From: Tribonema minus
Lineage: Eukaryota > Sar > Xanthophyceae > Tribonematales > Tribonemataceae
DNA: 64,000 nt
NCBI GenBank assembly: GCA_017506865.1
Contig: JAFCMP010000016.1
Coordinates: 310,001-374,000, forward strand
Direction of reading: 5' to 3'
The notes under the pieces are model-generated. The model did no database searches. It was not told where the DNA came from and worked only from the letters and a program-made list of their open reading frames with translations. The first letter of the stretch is position 1; every line of letters starts with the position of its first letter. The translations under genes were made by a program, and so were the position numbers. Shown one piece after another: positions 32,610-44,000 of the stretch.

Positions 32610-34436
32610 ATGAAGTGCACCGCTGTAGCTTTCGCTGCGCTCCTGGCCGTCGCCTCCGCCAACAGCGGCGCAAACCTGAACAAGTGGGTTGCCATCAGGG
32701 GCGGAGGCTGGGGCAATGATGTGCAGCAAGGGGCGGACGAGGCATCTCGTGGCGTGAAGAACGCTGGCCGCGATGCCTCACGTAATGCCAAGGGCCTCGG
32801 CAGGGACATCAAGTCCAACGGTGAGTGTGGCTTCGCAGGTCTTGAGTGATCGCCGCGGGCACTACAAGCGCCTGCATTCGAATCTTCACCACGTACGTGC
32901 TGATGTTGCACTAGGGCACAGCACACTGTCTGGCCTTGGTGCCTTTCTGTTACCCGCTTGTGTACTTCTGCAACCGCCACCTGCTGCGTCGGTGCCAGCG
33001 GCTGGTCTAACATGCGCAAGCTTGAGCTGGGTGGAATCCTGCTGGGCTTGAAGTAGGTCCATGCAGCGATGATCTTGCCTTCCATAGCTTGCCATATCTC
33101 ACTGTGTATAGGACTGCTGACGTATAATAAGTACATCACGCTTACGCAGCATTCACATGTGGCTATGCACTCGCTGCACCACAGCGTCAGTTGGATGGTT
33201 TTTAGCCATGAGAGCTGTTCCGCAATCCTTCACTGCTGTTATATGGTTGCTGAAGTTGGTTGAAACCTCAAGAATGCCAGTGTCCAACGTACAGTGCTCT
33301 GGACCACGGCGCCTGTCATCCATGTTACACACCCCCTTCACATGAACGCCGCAGCACCACCATCCCCTCAATCGCATCCAGATTTCTATTTTCCCCTGAC
33401 CCCCCCCCCCCTTTCCTACACCCCACAGCCGACAACGCAGGGCAGACGCTCAAGCAGAAGTTCTTCGGCGCCGGCGACAAGGCGCGCGACGCAGGCCGCT
33501 CCACCCGCGACAGCGCGCGCGGCGCCTCCCGCGACGCGCAGCGCACCGCCGACAACGCTGGCCGCAACGCCCAGTCCTGGGCTGACGACGCGGGCAGCAG
33601 CACGCGCAACGCGGCGCGCAACGCCGGCGACTCCATCAAGGACGTGACGCGTGGCGCACGTGACAACCTGGGTGATGCGGGCCACGCCGTCGCGGAGAAT
33701 GCGCGCAGCGCGGGGCGCAACGTGCGCGACGGCGCGGGCAACATTGGCGACAAGGCGCGCGATGTGGGCCGCAGCGCAAAGGTGCGCTTCTCTCTCTGCC
33801 GCTCTGCGCGTGCTAGCTCCTCACCGCATGCTTCATTGAGGGTCGAGTGTGAGTGGCTGCAGTCTAGAAATTGGCCTCATTGCAAGGAGCTGTGTACCAG
33901 TTTCCGAGCCCTGGTGGCATCTGCTGTGTTTGCTCTCTGCGCCTGCACTGCATTGTGCCCTGTCCGCATCTCTTGCGAGCATGCACAACCGCTCAAAAAA
34001 TGGTCTGATTGCAGTTTGTACAGCCACCACCTACATCGTCGAATGCACCTCTGACCCCCATCGATCCCCTGCAAACATGCCCTGTGCCCACCTTCATTAA
34101 CCTCTTCTAAACACCTCCCCCCCCCCCCCCCTCCCTTGTGCCCCCCATTTGCAGGACACCATCACCGGCAACGCGAACGCCGCGGGCGACAAGGCGCGCG
34201 ACACGGGCCGCGACGCCAAGCACAACGCGCGCAACGCGGGTGACTCCGCCAAGCACCAGGCGCGCAACGTCGGCGACTCCGCTCGCGACGCCGGCCGCAA
34301 CATAAAGCACAGCGCCTCCAACACGGCGTCCAACGTGCAGGACGGCGTTGAGGACGTAGCACACAAGGGGCAGAACGCGTTCTCGCGCGCCGTGGGGGGG
34401 ATCCGCGACACCTTCAGGAACATCTTCAACGCCTAA
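32610..34436 (+). CDS. LEA-like amphipathic-helix protein with signal peptide, three exons
   Basis: Exons 32610-32820, 33429-33781 and 34155-34436 (phases 1, 0) give 281 residues. Residues 1-18 (MKCTAVAFAALLAVASAN) form a clean signal peptide; unlike the relatives, no Phe follows the predicted cleavage site, so secretion or another compartment is as likely as the plastid. The mature part is repeats of the type DKARDAGRSTRDSARGASRD and AKHNARNAGDSAKHQARNVG, with the 11-residue rhythm and high Ala/Asp/Arg content of LEA group 3 proteins. The C-terminus turns amphipathic (VGGIRDTFRNIFNA). C-rich pyrimidine tracts precede both acceptors. The family is associated with desiccation, cold or lipid-droplet surfaces; the specific role here is unknown. 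The gene lies 2.5 kb upstream of a paralogue on the same strand. Confidence 0.75.
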
Positions 34437-36978
34437 AGTGTAACTGCTTTGCAGTTGAAGTTGTCATTGGTAGGGGAGGGGGTCAGCACAGCGGTCTTGG
34501 CACGTTGCCGTGCTTCTCGGCATGTGCATGAGACCCAGGGTGTCTGGTTCAGGGGACGGGGTATGTATCAAGCTGCAGGTGGAGCAGCGCTGCTGTTTGC
34601 ATCAGCGCTCGGCAGCGCGCAGACAGTCGGCCATCCATCCCAGGTGGCGCAGCAGTAGACCACAGTACATATTGCCACCCTTGAGTGTGAGCAAGGGGTA
34701 GGTAGGTTGAGTTCCGAGCGCGCGCTCAGGAACCTTCCTGGCAGGCATGCACGCACGCACAGAGACACGGTCAGCAGAAGTAGACATAAGCTTTGTGGTG
34801 GTCCGTGAGAGTGTTGCGCAGGGCTTAACCCTCATCTTCAACTTTGCGCTTTACAGCGGTCATTTCACCCATAGCCCCCGCTACGTGTGCCCCACGCGCA
34901 TGTACATTCACATACAACGTCTGTGCCATGGCATGCTGCATTTAGACAATAGTCACATATGCATTTTTGAAACTGGACCCAATGGTATTAATTCTGTTGG
35001 TGTGCATTGTTGTGATTGTCACGCTCACATTGCGGCATGTGTGTAGAATACCTTTTGTGTTGATGCCATCCTATCATGCCATGTGTTGCTTATGATTGCC
35101 ATGTTATTGCAGCACATCTGTAATATGCCATGTGTTGCTTGTGAATGCCACGTTTGTATTGCAGCACATGTGTGACGCCAGCATGTTGTGCGCATTGCGC
35201 CATATGTCCGTCCGTATAGATGTGCTGCGGTGTTATATTGTATGTGTTACAACGCACGCTAGTTGATGTGACATGTTGTTAGGATTATGCAGGCGAGTGC
35301 AACATAGGTAATTCTTTTGGTGATTGTTAACTAATCTTAACTGTGGAATGTCATATGCCAGTTGTTAAACTGGTATTTTTTTTTTAAGTGTCAAGTGTCA
35401 TATGCCAATCATGCCTGTAAGTGGTGCAACATAATTGTTGAGGTGGTTGTTAGATAGTGTTTCTAGAAAAAGTGTTAGACTATTGCAAATACTTTATAAT
35501 GCTGGATACCAAGTATTTTAATCTGTGTCAATCAATGCAACACATAAGGAGGTTGTTGATGCTTATATGAGGGCCTGCTTACTCCTAATATTAGGGTCAT
35601 ACAATCAGTTGAGGTTGGGTGGCATCAGGCACAAGTTACAAATTTTGCAAGGCGCTGCAGGGGGAATGCTGAGAATATAGAAACTCGGTTTGGGAAGCAC
35701 GCTAAGCGCGGCGGCGGCATCTGTGCAGCCTAGTGAATGAAAGCTTTAAGTCTATGCACAGTGCAGCGATCTGTACAGTCCAGCGAGTGAAAGCTGTAAA
35801 ATCTGTATATGGGACATTGTCCGAAACATAACAAGCTGTGTGCACCATCGACAGTGCCTAGCATCGAATTCAAAACCAGCGCTACTGGTAACCCAATGCA
35901 GGTGTTGAGTGTATAACCATCCTGATTGGGTGTTCAATCAGAAATAAACCTAGTCCTGACTGGGCATGAATACAGGAAGCAAAGCCATACCTGGTATAGC
36001 TTGGGCCTTCTCTTTGTAGTCTGCACAGGTGAAACTGGATGGGCTAGACATGTGTGGGCTTCTTTAAGAAATAAACATTTCTTCAGTCCTCATTTTACTC
36101 GAGTAGAAACACCTCTGCTAATGTTGACCGTAATGCTCACCCTTCTTGCCTCGTTGTGCGAGATCAACACACACTGTAGGAGCTGGGTTGAGCAAAACTT
36201 CAATAACTTTAACGCGCTGTGCTGCACACACTGCACCGCCCCTTGTCGACATGTCATGTAACGATTTGCAGCGACAGTCATCGCTGGAAGCAGCTGCCTA
36301 ATTATTGCATGCCTACTCGTTTATACACTTCTACCCTATGCTCATCATGTGGCACCATCGTTTACCTACTCGTTTATACACTTCTACCCTATGCTCATCA
36401 TGTGGCACCATCGTTTACAAACTGCAAGAAAAGGGTGCTGTGGTTCGAGCAGAATTGCGCGCCAGAATCTGCAGAGCTCGCACTACTGCACCTGTTGGTG
36501 GGGCTTGCAGCTACAGCAATTTTATCATATATGAAACCGACACAGATTCATGAGCCAATCTGAGCTAATTATCATCTCATGATGGTGGACGGCTCATGCG
36601 TCATGAAATGTGATTCGCAATTCATTAATTTCATGCAATTCATTCACGATTCATCGTTTATTCCAAAGAATGTGACTGATCAACGACGATCGATCTACCA
36701 ACTGTGCGGCCAAGAGGATCCATGGCCATACCACGAACGGCGGGCGCCCGGAGTCTTGTGATGCACAGCACACCTCCTGCAATCATGAGCCAACAGCGGA
36801 GCGAGTGGTGATTGAAATCTTGTGAAGGAGCATTTCACTTCTCGGAATGGCGGTGCGTTTCACCTGAGCGAAGGCATTCCGTGGGCCCAGAAGCTGTGCC
36901 AGACAAGTGACATATCACACACTACATCCACTTCTACACTCTTCGAGCACTTTAGCACTCTACCCAACAACAGCAATC
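34437..36978. other. Intergenic stretch between two LEA-like genes
   Basis: No gene is supported. It holds a diverged approximately 65-bp tandem repeat at 35070-35175 (CATGCCATGTGTTGCTTxTG ... ATTGCAGCACAT) and a clean 52-bp tandem duplication at about 36314-36418 (CGTTTATACACTTCTACCCT). Just upstream of the next gene, ACATCCACTTCTACACTCTT and an AACAACAGCAATC leader precede the ATG. Confidence 0.5.
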
Positions 36979-39157
36979 ATGGTCTGCACAAAGATCGCAC
37001 TCGTGGCCGCCCTCGCCCTCGTGGCCTCCACCTCCGCCTTCGTCGCACCGGCGCCAAGGGGAGCACTCAGCCGGTCGCAGCTTTACGCGAAGGACGCACA
37101 GGATGTTGGGCGGGACCTGAAGAACAGCGGTGAGCCTCGTTGCTACAGAGTCCAAGTGATTGGCTGTCTAGTGTTCATCGATCCCCGCCGGCAGCCCTGC
37201 TGTTGCAGCTGCTGCTGTCGCTGCCAGCTGAAGCCAACTCGCTGTCATGTTATGTTCCAACTCGAGAATTTTTATTGCAACGCAGACGATCATCATAGAG
37301 CGACACGGCGACAGCCGTGTCCACGCAGCAATCTTAGACACACTCGCGTGCTTCACTACATCTCTGCGAGGTCCGCATCTCAAAGGTGGAGAATTGCTGT
37401 TAAATGTTCAGATTCCATACGTGGTGGCCATTAGCTACTACTAGTAACTGGTACCTGTTGGTCTTGTTATCACGTGCTACACCATGGGCTTGGCTTCGTT
37501 GGTGTCCTATCCGGCACCAATAATTTCAATCTTGATTGACCTGCACTTTGGTTGCTGCATCCCACCTGCCGCTTGTGTACATCTCACCTTAGCTCAAGCG
37601 CTTTTCACCGAGCAGAACTGTCTGTCCCTCTAGTGTGTCTGCCTCTAGTGTTGGCGTTTCCTATGTAACCTTGCCTGATCCCAATCATTTCTTCCTGATC
37701 CCAATCATTCCTGATCCCAATCATTCCTTCACGCTCACACAAATCTAACTTCACCTCCCCACCCTTTGCCTCCACCGCAGCGCGTGATGTGTCCAGCTCC
37801 GCCAAGGATGCCGGCCGCGACGCCTCCCGCGAGGCCTCGCGCACCGCAGACGATGCGTCCAGCAAGGCGCGGAATGCTGCCGACGACATCAGCGGCTCAG
37901 CAAAGGACCTGTCCCGCGATGCCTCCCGCAAGGCGAGCAACGCCGCCGATGAGGTCAAGGACCAGGCCGATGGCCTCGGCAGCAAGGTGAGGGCCGCCCA
38001 GAAGGTGCTTCTCTCTCACGACTGCTCTGTTGTGTTTTGTATCGTTGTGTTGCTAAGAGGACTTACTCACACTTCTGGCCTGCAGCGTGCATGTGCACGT
38101 GCGACATGACGTGTTGAGTATGTGGCATCACTGCACGACCTGTGCCACATGGCTTGTTGTTTGTTGGTGACCAGTACACGTGTGTTCCATGTGGGTAAAC
38201 AATTGGGTACATCAATGGTTGGTCACTTGTTTTCTCGTGTTCCCGCTGCACTTACATGTGGTCCATGATCAGCTGTGCTCCTCCAACCCCCCAACGCCCC
38301 CTATCACCCCCTACCCTTCCACTCACTCCAGGTGAAGCACGCCGCGGGTGACGTCAAGAACGCCGTCGGCAACGCTGCCAACAACGTCAAGGACACAGTC
38401 ACCGGCGGTGCCGATGAGGCCAAGGGCTCCGCAAAGGATGCCAGCCGCAGCGCGCAGAGCACTGCTGACGATGTCACTGGCTCAGCCAAGGACGCGGGCC
38501 GCGACGCCAAGCGCAGCGCGCAGAATGCCGCCGACGATGTCAAGGGCGAGGCTGATGGCCTCGGCAGCAAGGTGCGTCAATGTTTGATGTTGGGAAGTGC
38601 ACTTGTTGACGTTCTTTAAATGTATCTTTTCAGTATCACCCAGCATGTGCACATCTTGATGGTCCTCAGCAAGCATCATGCAGTGTGTTTTGTGCACCCC
38701 CGCATGCACTTCTGTGCAGGCACATCAGCGTGCGTTATGCAATGTGCTGTCTGTTTGTACCCAGCAAGGTACTAAAACTGCCCCACTCCCTCACACAAAC
38801 CACACACAAGTGCATGCGGGGGTGCACAAAACACACCCTAGAAGGTAGACAAACCATGATTAGATGGGGACACAAGGATATGTGGAGGTGTATACCCCGC
38901 ATGCACTTCTGTGCAGACACATCAGCGTGCATTATGCAATGTGCTGTCTTGTTTGTACCCAGCAAGGCACTAAAACTGCCCCACTCTCTCACACAAACCA
39001 CACACCTCTCCATATCCTTATGTCGCCATCTAATCATGGTTTGTCTACTTTCTTGCTGATTGTTCAGGTCAAGCATGCTGCCGGCGACGCCAAGAACGCA
39101 GTTGGCGACGCCGCCAACAGCGTTGCTGACGGTGTCAAGGACGTCTTCAGGGACTAA
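36979..39157 (+). CDS. Plastid-targeted LEA-like protein, four exons
   Basis: Exons 36979-37129, 37781-37986, 38332-38571 and 39068-39157 (phases 1, 0, 0) give 228 residues. The N-terminus MVCTKIALVAALALVASTSA followed by FVAPAP is a textbook bipartite plastid-targeting leader with cleavage before Phe. The mature part is DAGRDASREASRTADDASSK-type repeats. Exons 2 and 3 both end in ADGLGSK at the donor, and exons 3 and 4 both begin VKHAAGD, so exon 3 looks like an internal duplication of one module. The end VKDVFRD matches the minus-strand paralogue at 9357. Likely a stromal or membrane-surface protectant; inferred from family resemblance only. Intron 3 contains two fold-back elements. Confidence 0.8.
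38683..39048. mobile_element. Pair of fold-back elements sharing a core but with different arms
   Basis: Element A: a perfect 29-bp inverted repeat, 38683-38711 against 38808-38836 (starts GTGTGTTTTGTGCACCCCCG). Element B: an inverted repeat of about 48 bp, 38845-38892 against 39001-39048 (starts GTAGACAAACCATGATTAGA), with about 4 mismatches. The cores between the arms are near-identical (CAGCGTGCxTTATGCAATGT and ACTAAAACTGCCCCACTC). They may be non-autonomous DNA transposons or a fold-back duplication. No coding capacity. Confidence 0.7.
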
Positions 39158-41033
39158 GCGCCCGGCTGTTACACTTTGTAACAGTTGCGAGGCCAGGGGG
39201 CGTACCACCCACGCACTGGCCACCTATCCCCATGATAACCCTACGGGGGGGGCTTGGGGCTAGGGTAGCAGTACTCTGGTCGCGGTGCTTGCCTGGCATG
39301 TGTCTGTAGCGATGGTGCACTGCTGCGCGGCGATGCGATAGCAGTGCTCAACAGCAGCAGCAACGCTCACCACAGTATATACATATACAACACCACCACA
39401 GTCCAAAGTAGACCAGTAGAGGGACAGGCGGGACGGGGAGCAGGGGCTAGGGGGGTGTGCAGTTTACTTTTGTTTACGGGGGGGCTGCTTTGAGGAGTAC
39501 CCCTGCAAGACTGGTCAGAAGTCTGCTTACAAAGAAGCCCCTGAGCGCCTGGTCCTTGGCTGAGCACTGTGTGGCAGTTAGTGCCGCGCTGTCTCCAGCT
39601 GTGCATGTAAGAAAGGTGCATCTGCACTGCACTTGTGATGTATCCTTCCGTCGCGCATGGATCACATGGGACACGGCGTCAACCAATATCAGATGTGCAT
39701 TTGCAGCCTTCAGAATTTTTTGTTTTGCTCTCATGCACACCAATTGTGCTTGCAATGCTGTATTGTATACCTTTGCCTAGATGTGGTGAATTTGTCTTAT
39801 GAGTGGTGTCCTCTATTGTATGGCTCTCTTGTGTTTGCATGTGTTTCGCATGCAAATAACAAAGGCTGACACTAACCCCCTGTCTTAGACTATAGGGAAT
39901 AGCATTTATACGTACATATAGATTTGTATAGATAAAGGAAAAGGAAAAAGGGGGAGGGTGAATTGTGTATGCAATCAAAAATGTGCGTCGATGCAGCAGC
40001 CTAGTCTGCACTGTACTTTTTTTATACGTGTACGTCACCACTAACATCCAGTGTTTAGGTACCCAGTTCAGTTCTATGTGCACTCCAACCTGTACGCACA
40101 TGCAGATCACGTCACCAGTGACATTGCACCCAGGTGTCATCACATGGCATCTAGGTAAGGTTGAAAGACTGCAGAAGATGATTATATTCCGATATCTGTG
40201 CACACATCATCAACAACGCACTAGCTCAGATACCAATAGTCACTGGATATGTATTCTGAATTCTGTACTTCAAATGTAAAGTGTATGTCATCAACACATC
40301 ACTACACTTAAAAAAGTGGCTATCTTATGAGCACACCAGATTTAGAGAGGTAATGATGACAGCTGTTGCCCTGCACAGCACTACATGTGTCAATGATGAC
40401 AGGAAAACCATCACCCTGCTCGAGCATTGACACCAGTAGCAGCCACACTAATATGCATGTGTACTTTTCATTAATTCTCGCTCAGGGCGCGAAAAAGCCC
40501 AGATGATGGTCTAACTTGATGCTGCTGTACGGAATCTGCATGTTGTGTGACTTCTGAAAGTGTCTCAACGACAAATACCGCCGCCGCCAAATGGCATCTG
40601 CACGTGTACTTACTCTATTCACATTTATGCATGATGAGCAGATGAGTATGACTAAGCAGCACAGTGCGCACAGTGCATAAAAGAAACAGAGGGGCGAGCA
40701 TGTCCCCAACGAATGGTATGCGATCATTGCTGAAGGCGCAAGCGATGGACTGCTGCGCACTGCCACATTTGTGCGCTCCCTACCTCCCCCGCCTTCCTTC
40801 CTTGCATGCCAACTTCAACAGTGTTGGTACTTCAACAGGGGCTGCACTTCTCCAACCGGCTGCAATTGCACCACTATGGTAGCTGCAGTGGCTACTCTTA
40901 TGTGCTACAAATCGCATGCTGTGCCTGGGCCATTGCGCTTAAAACAGGGACTGTGTCAGCCACTGTTCTGCTCACAGCAAGCAGCACCAGTCGCGCTATA
41001 TCCAGTACAGCGGTTACTGGTTGTCAGTTACGT
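39158..41033. other. Intergenic stretch, convergent gene ends
   Basis: The LEA-like gene and the next minus-strand gene end toward each other here. It contains a diverged retroelement tail (39930-40018) and an R1 element (40459-40610). No gene is supported. Confidence 0.45.
40459..40610 (-). repeat. Family R1 dispersed element, copy 4, inverted
   Basis: Reading on the minus strand it shows GAGACACTTTCAGAAGTCAC, a CAGATTCCGTACAGCAGCAT block, CATCATCTGGGCTTTTTCGC and GAGCGAGAATTAATGAAAAG. It is the closest match to the copy at 1078. Confidence 0.65.
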
Positions 41034-44000
41034 TCAGCTGTTGCGGCGACCGCCCTTGCCCTTCTTCTTGAGCTTTGGTGGCTCAATCTGCGCATACGCA
41101 AGAGGGCAGCAGGCAACACACGCACAGCGCACACCTATCAGCAAATGCAGAGGCAACAGAGCATAGGCAGTGACAACGCACCACGTTTCTAGCTTGTGGG
41201 CCATACTTGCATGCTTGACTGGGTGTTTGCACCAGACTTGGCAACCTGCTCTGCAGAACCTTCTGACAATCCAAGACAAAATATCATAAGGTGATATGCG
41301 TAATCAGGCCCTGTGGCGCTTGCACCCTACTCTTGATTTCAAGTTGAGGAGGGCAAAAAATGAAAATAATGCGTTGTTGGACCGCTTGGCGTCTTGAGAG
41401 CGTTGATCGATGCACACTACTCTTTGTTTTTCTCTCGACAAGGCCAAAATGAGAGCAAACGTTGTTGACCCACTTGGAGCCCTGAGGGCGTCACACTGAG
41501 ATTGATGCTGCGCATACGTTATCACAGGCGCGGATAGCTCAGCGAGAACTTCACCTACTGCGCACGGTCAGCTGGAAACTTCAACTCTGACAGCGCAAGC
41601 ACGTGTCGATAGAACCTCATCAGTGCTCAACCTCAACCATTTATTTGGTGACATGCACCACCACCCCCCGCCCTGCCCCAGCACTCTTCTCATACTCTCA
41701 AAGAACTTCAGCTACGACTTCAATCGACACCGCACCTGTGCCAGCTCTTTGTACGCCAGCCCCCCCAGCACCAGCGTCTCAACAGCCCAGAAGACATGTA
41801 CGCTCAAAGCACTTCAACTATGACTTCAATCGATGACGCACCTGCACCAGCTCATTGTACGCCAGCCCCCCAAGCACCACCCTTTCTCACACGGTACAAA
41901 AACTTCAACTGTGACTTCAACAGATGCCGCACCTGTGCCAGCTCATTGTACGCCAGGCCCCCCAGCACCAGCGTTTTGACGGCCCAGAAAACCGGCGGTT
42001 GCCCCACTGACTTGGCCTTGCCAAAAGCCGCCGCTGCCATCGCAGCGTTGATGACGTATGTGATCTGCAGCGGCGCAGGCGTGCATGACTCGTGAGTACG
42101 ACTTGTGAGTGTGACTCCAAAGTGTGCCTTGAGAGTGTGACTTGAGGCTGCAGGGCCGCATTGACCACACATGGGATCTGCAGCGGCGCAATGCGTAACT
42201 TGTGAGTGTGACTCATGACTCGTGAGTGTGACTTCAGAGTGCAGGGCCGCATAGACCACACGTGGGATCTGCAGCGGCGCAATGCGTCACTTGTGAGTGT
42301 GACTCATGACTCGTGAGTGTGACTTGAGAGTGCAGGGCCGCGTAGACCACGCAGTGGCGCAGTGTGTCACTTGTGAACACAACTCGAAAGCGTGACTTGA
42401 GAGTCCGGCCACGGCCGGCGATCGGGCATGCTGCACTCACAAGCATACCAGTTTGATTGCTTGAAGTAATACCTGAAACAAGATGCTAACTCAAACATCA
42501 ATTGTGTCTGAAGTTATGTACTTCTTCTCCGCAGTGCAGCTGAAGGAAGCTACGGGTCTCAAGCAGCGTGCAACGGCGCAGACAATCACATGCACACGCA
42601 TTGACCCCGCTGCTTGTCTCAAAAATCATTGGGAGCAACATGCCGCCACTCATCCAAACACTGCAAATCTTCAACCTGAGTTCTTACCCAAGCACAGCAA
42701 AACTCACGGCAGTGCTCAACTTAATGAACTTGAACTCACCATCAAGCCCCTCTGCAGGAACGACCGCAGGTCGTACGGCAGCTCTGTCAGCGGGAACCCC
42801 GGATACACCACGAATCCGCACAGTACGCAGAGCACTGCCAGAACCGTGTGCCCCGACTGCAGGTACGAGTTGGGCAGGCCCACAAACGGCTGGCCCTCCC
42901 CCAGTGCCGCAGACATGTAGTCGTAGCCCTGGAGAAAAGGGGGAAGGAGGGGGAAGCGGGGGGGGGGGGGGTAAATTGCACTGCTTGCAAATGGCGGCAA
43001 GATTTGGTGGGAGGGGGGGGGGGGAGCACGGGAGGGGGGGGGGGGGGGGGGGCATTTCTCTGCCCGAAACAGCAGCAAGTAAACAGCCTCCTGAAGCCAC
43101 TACATGGCTGTTTTGGCCTCACAGGCAGACAGAGGTGCTGGCTTACTGCTGTGCTTGTGCACATGATAGTGGCAGCAGCGCCCAAGTTTAACGTGACTCG
43201 GTGCTCGTCAGCAGTGGTGTAGCTTGCTAAACGACAACCAACGAGAGTTCAAGCCTGCCATTGCACCGGCAACGCCATTGCAATCCCATTCGGCCAGCAT
43301 AGCACACCCACATACCCTTGAAATGCAGGCAGTATAGTGTCTGGAGCTTGCCCGCGTACGTATTACAGACCTGTCACCATGCAGTGTTGCCATTGGTTTT
43401 GCTGGAGGAAGCTGACGCTGCTGTGTGAGAGTCTCCGGGTGAACTGGCACACCCATGCAGGTGCATACATCATACAAACAAACTTCAAACATACGCCTGT
43501 TAACTGCGCCTGAAAGCCAAGGCCTCGAGGCACGTCGCTCGGCAATTGTCGCTGGGCAATTTGTGGCCTGAAAAAACCAACGCTACAGAGCTCAAATCCA
43601 ACTTCAATTGTATTCAACGTCAACACCACATTATAACAGTCTCAACAAACGCTGCTTCACCTGAGGACACCGGAAGAGTTCCCTCAGCGACAACATCTGC
43701 TAATGTCATCTTCAATATTCAAATTCAAGATCAGCAGCGCTCACCCCTGGTCGAACAGGGGTCATGTCACACCTACGGCATGACACCATCCTCCTGTTCA
43801 ACTTCAATATAAATATCTTCAACTTCAACATTTCAAATTCAATGTGAAGATCGGCAGCGCTCACCTCCTGGTTAAACAGGCTCATGTCACTGTCAGCTTC
43901 TGGATCCAACTCCAGCAGCTTGGTGAAGCTCTTGGTGTCGCCGCGGCCAATCTTGGACTTTGCGGGCTGTGCCGACACCTGGCATGATTTGATTGGGGGA

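Noticed and set aside
41528..41560. GCGGATAGCTCAGCGAGAAC looks like the 5' part of a tRNA
   Set aside because: No anticodon arm, T arm or matching 3' acceptor strand follows.
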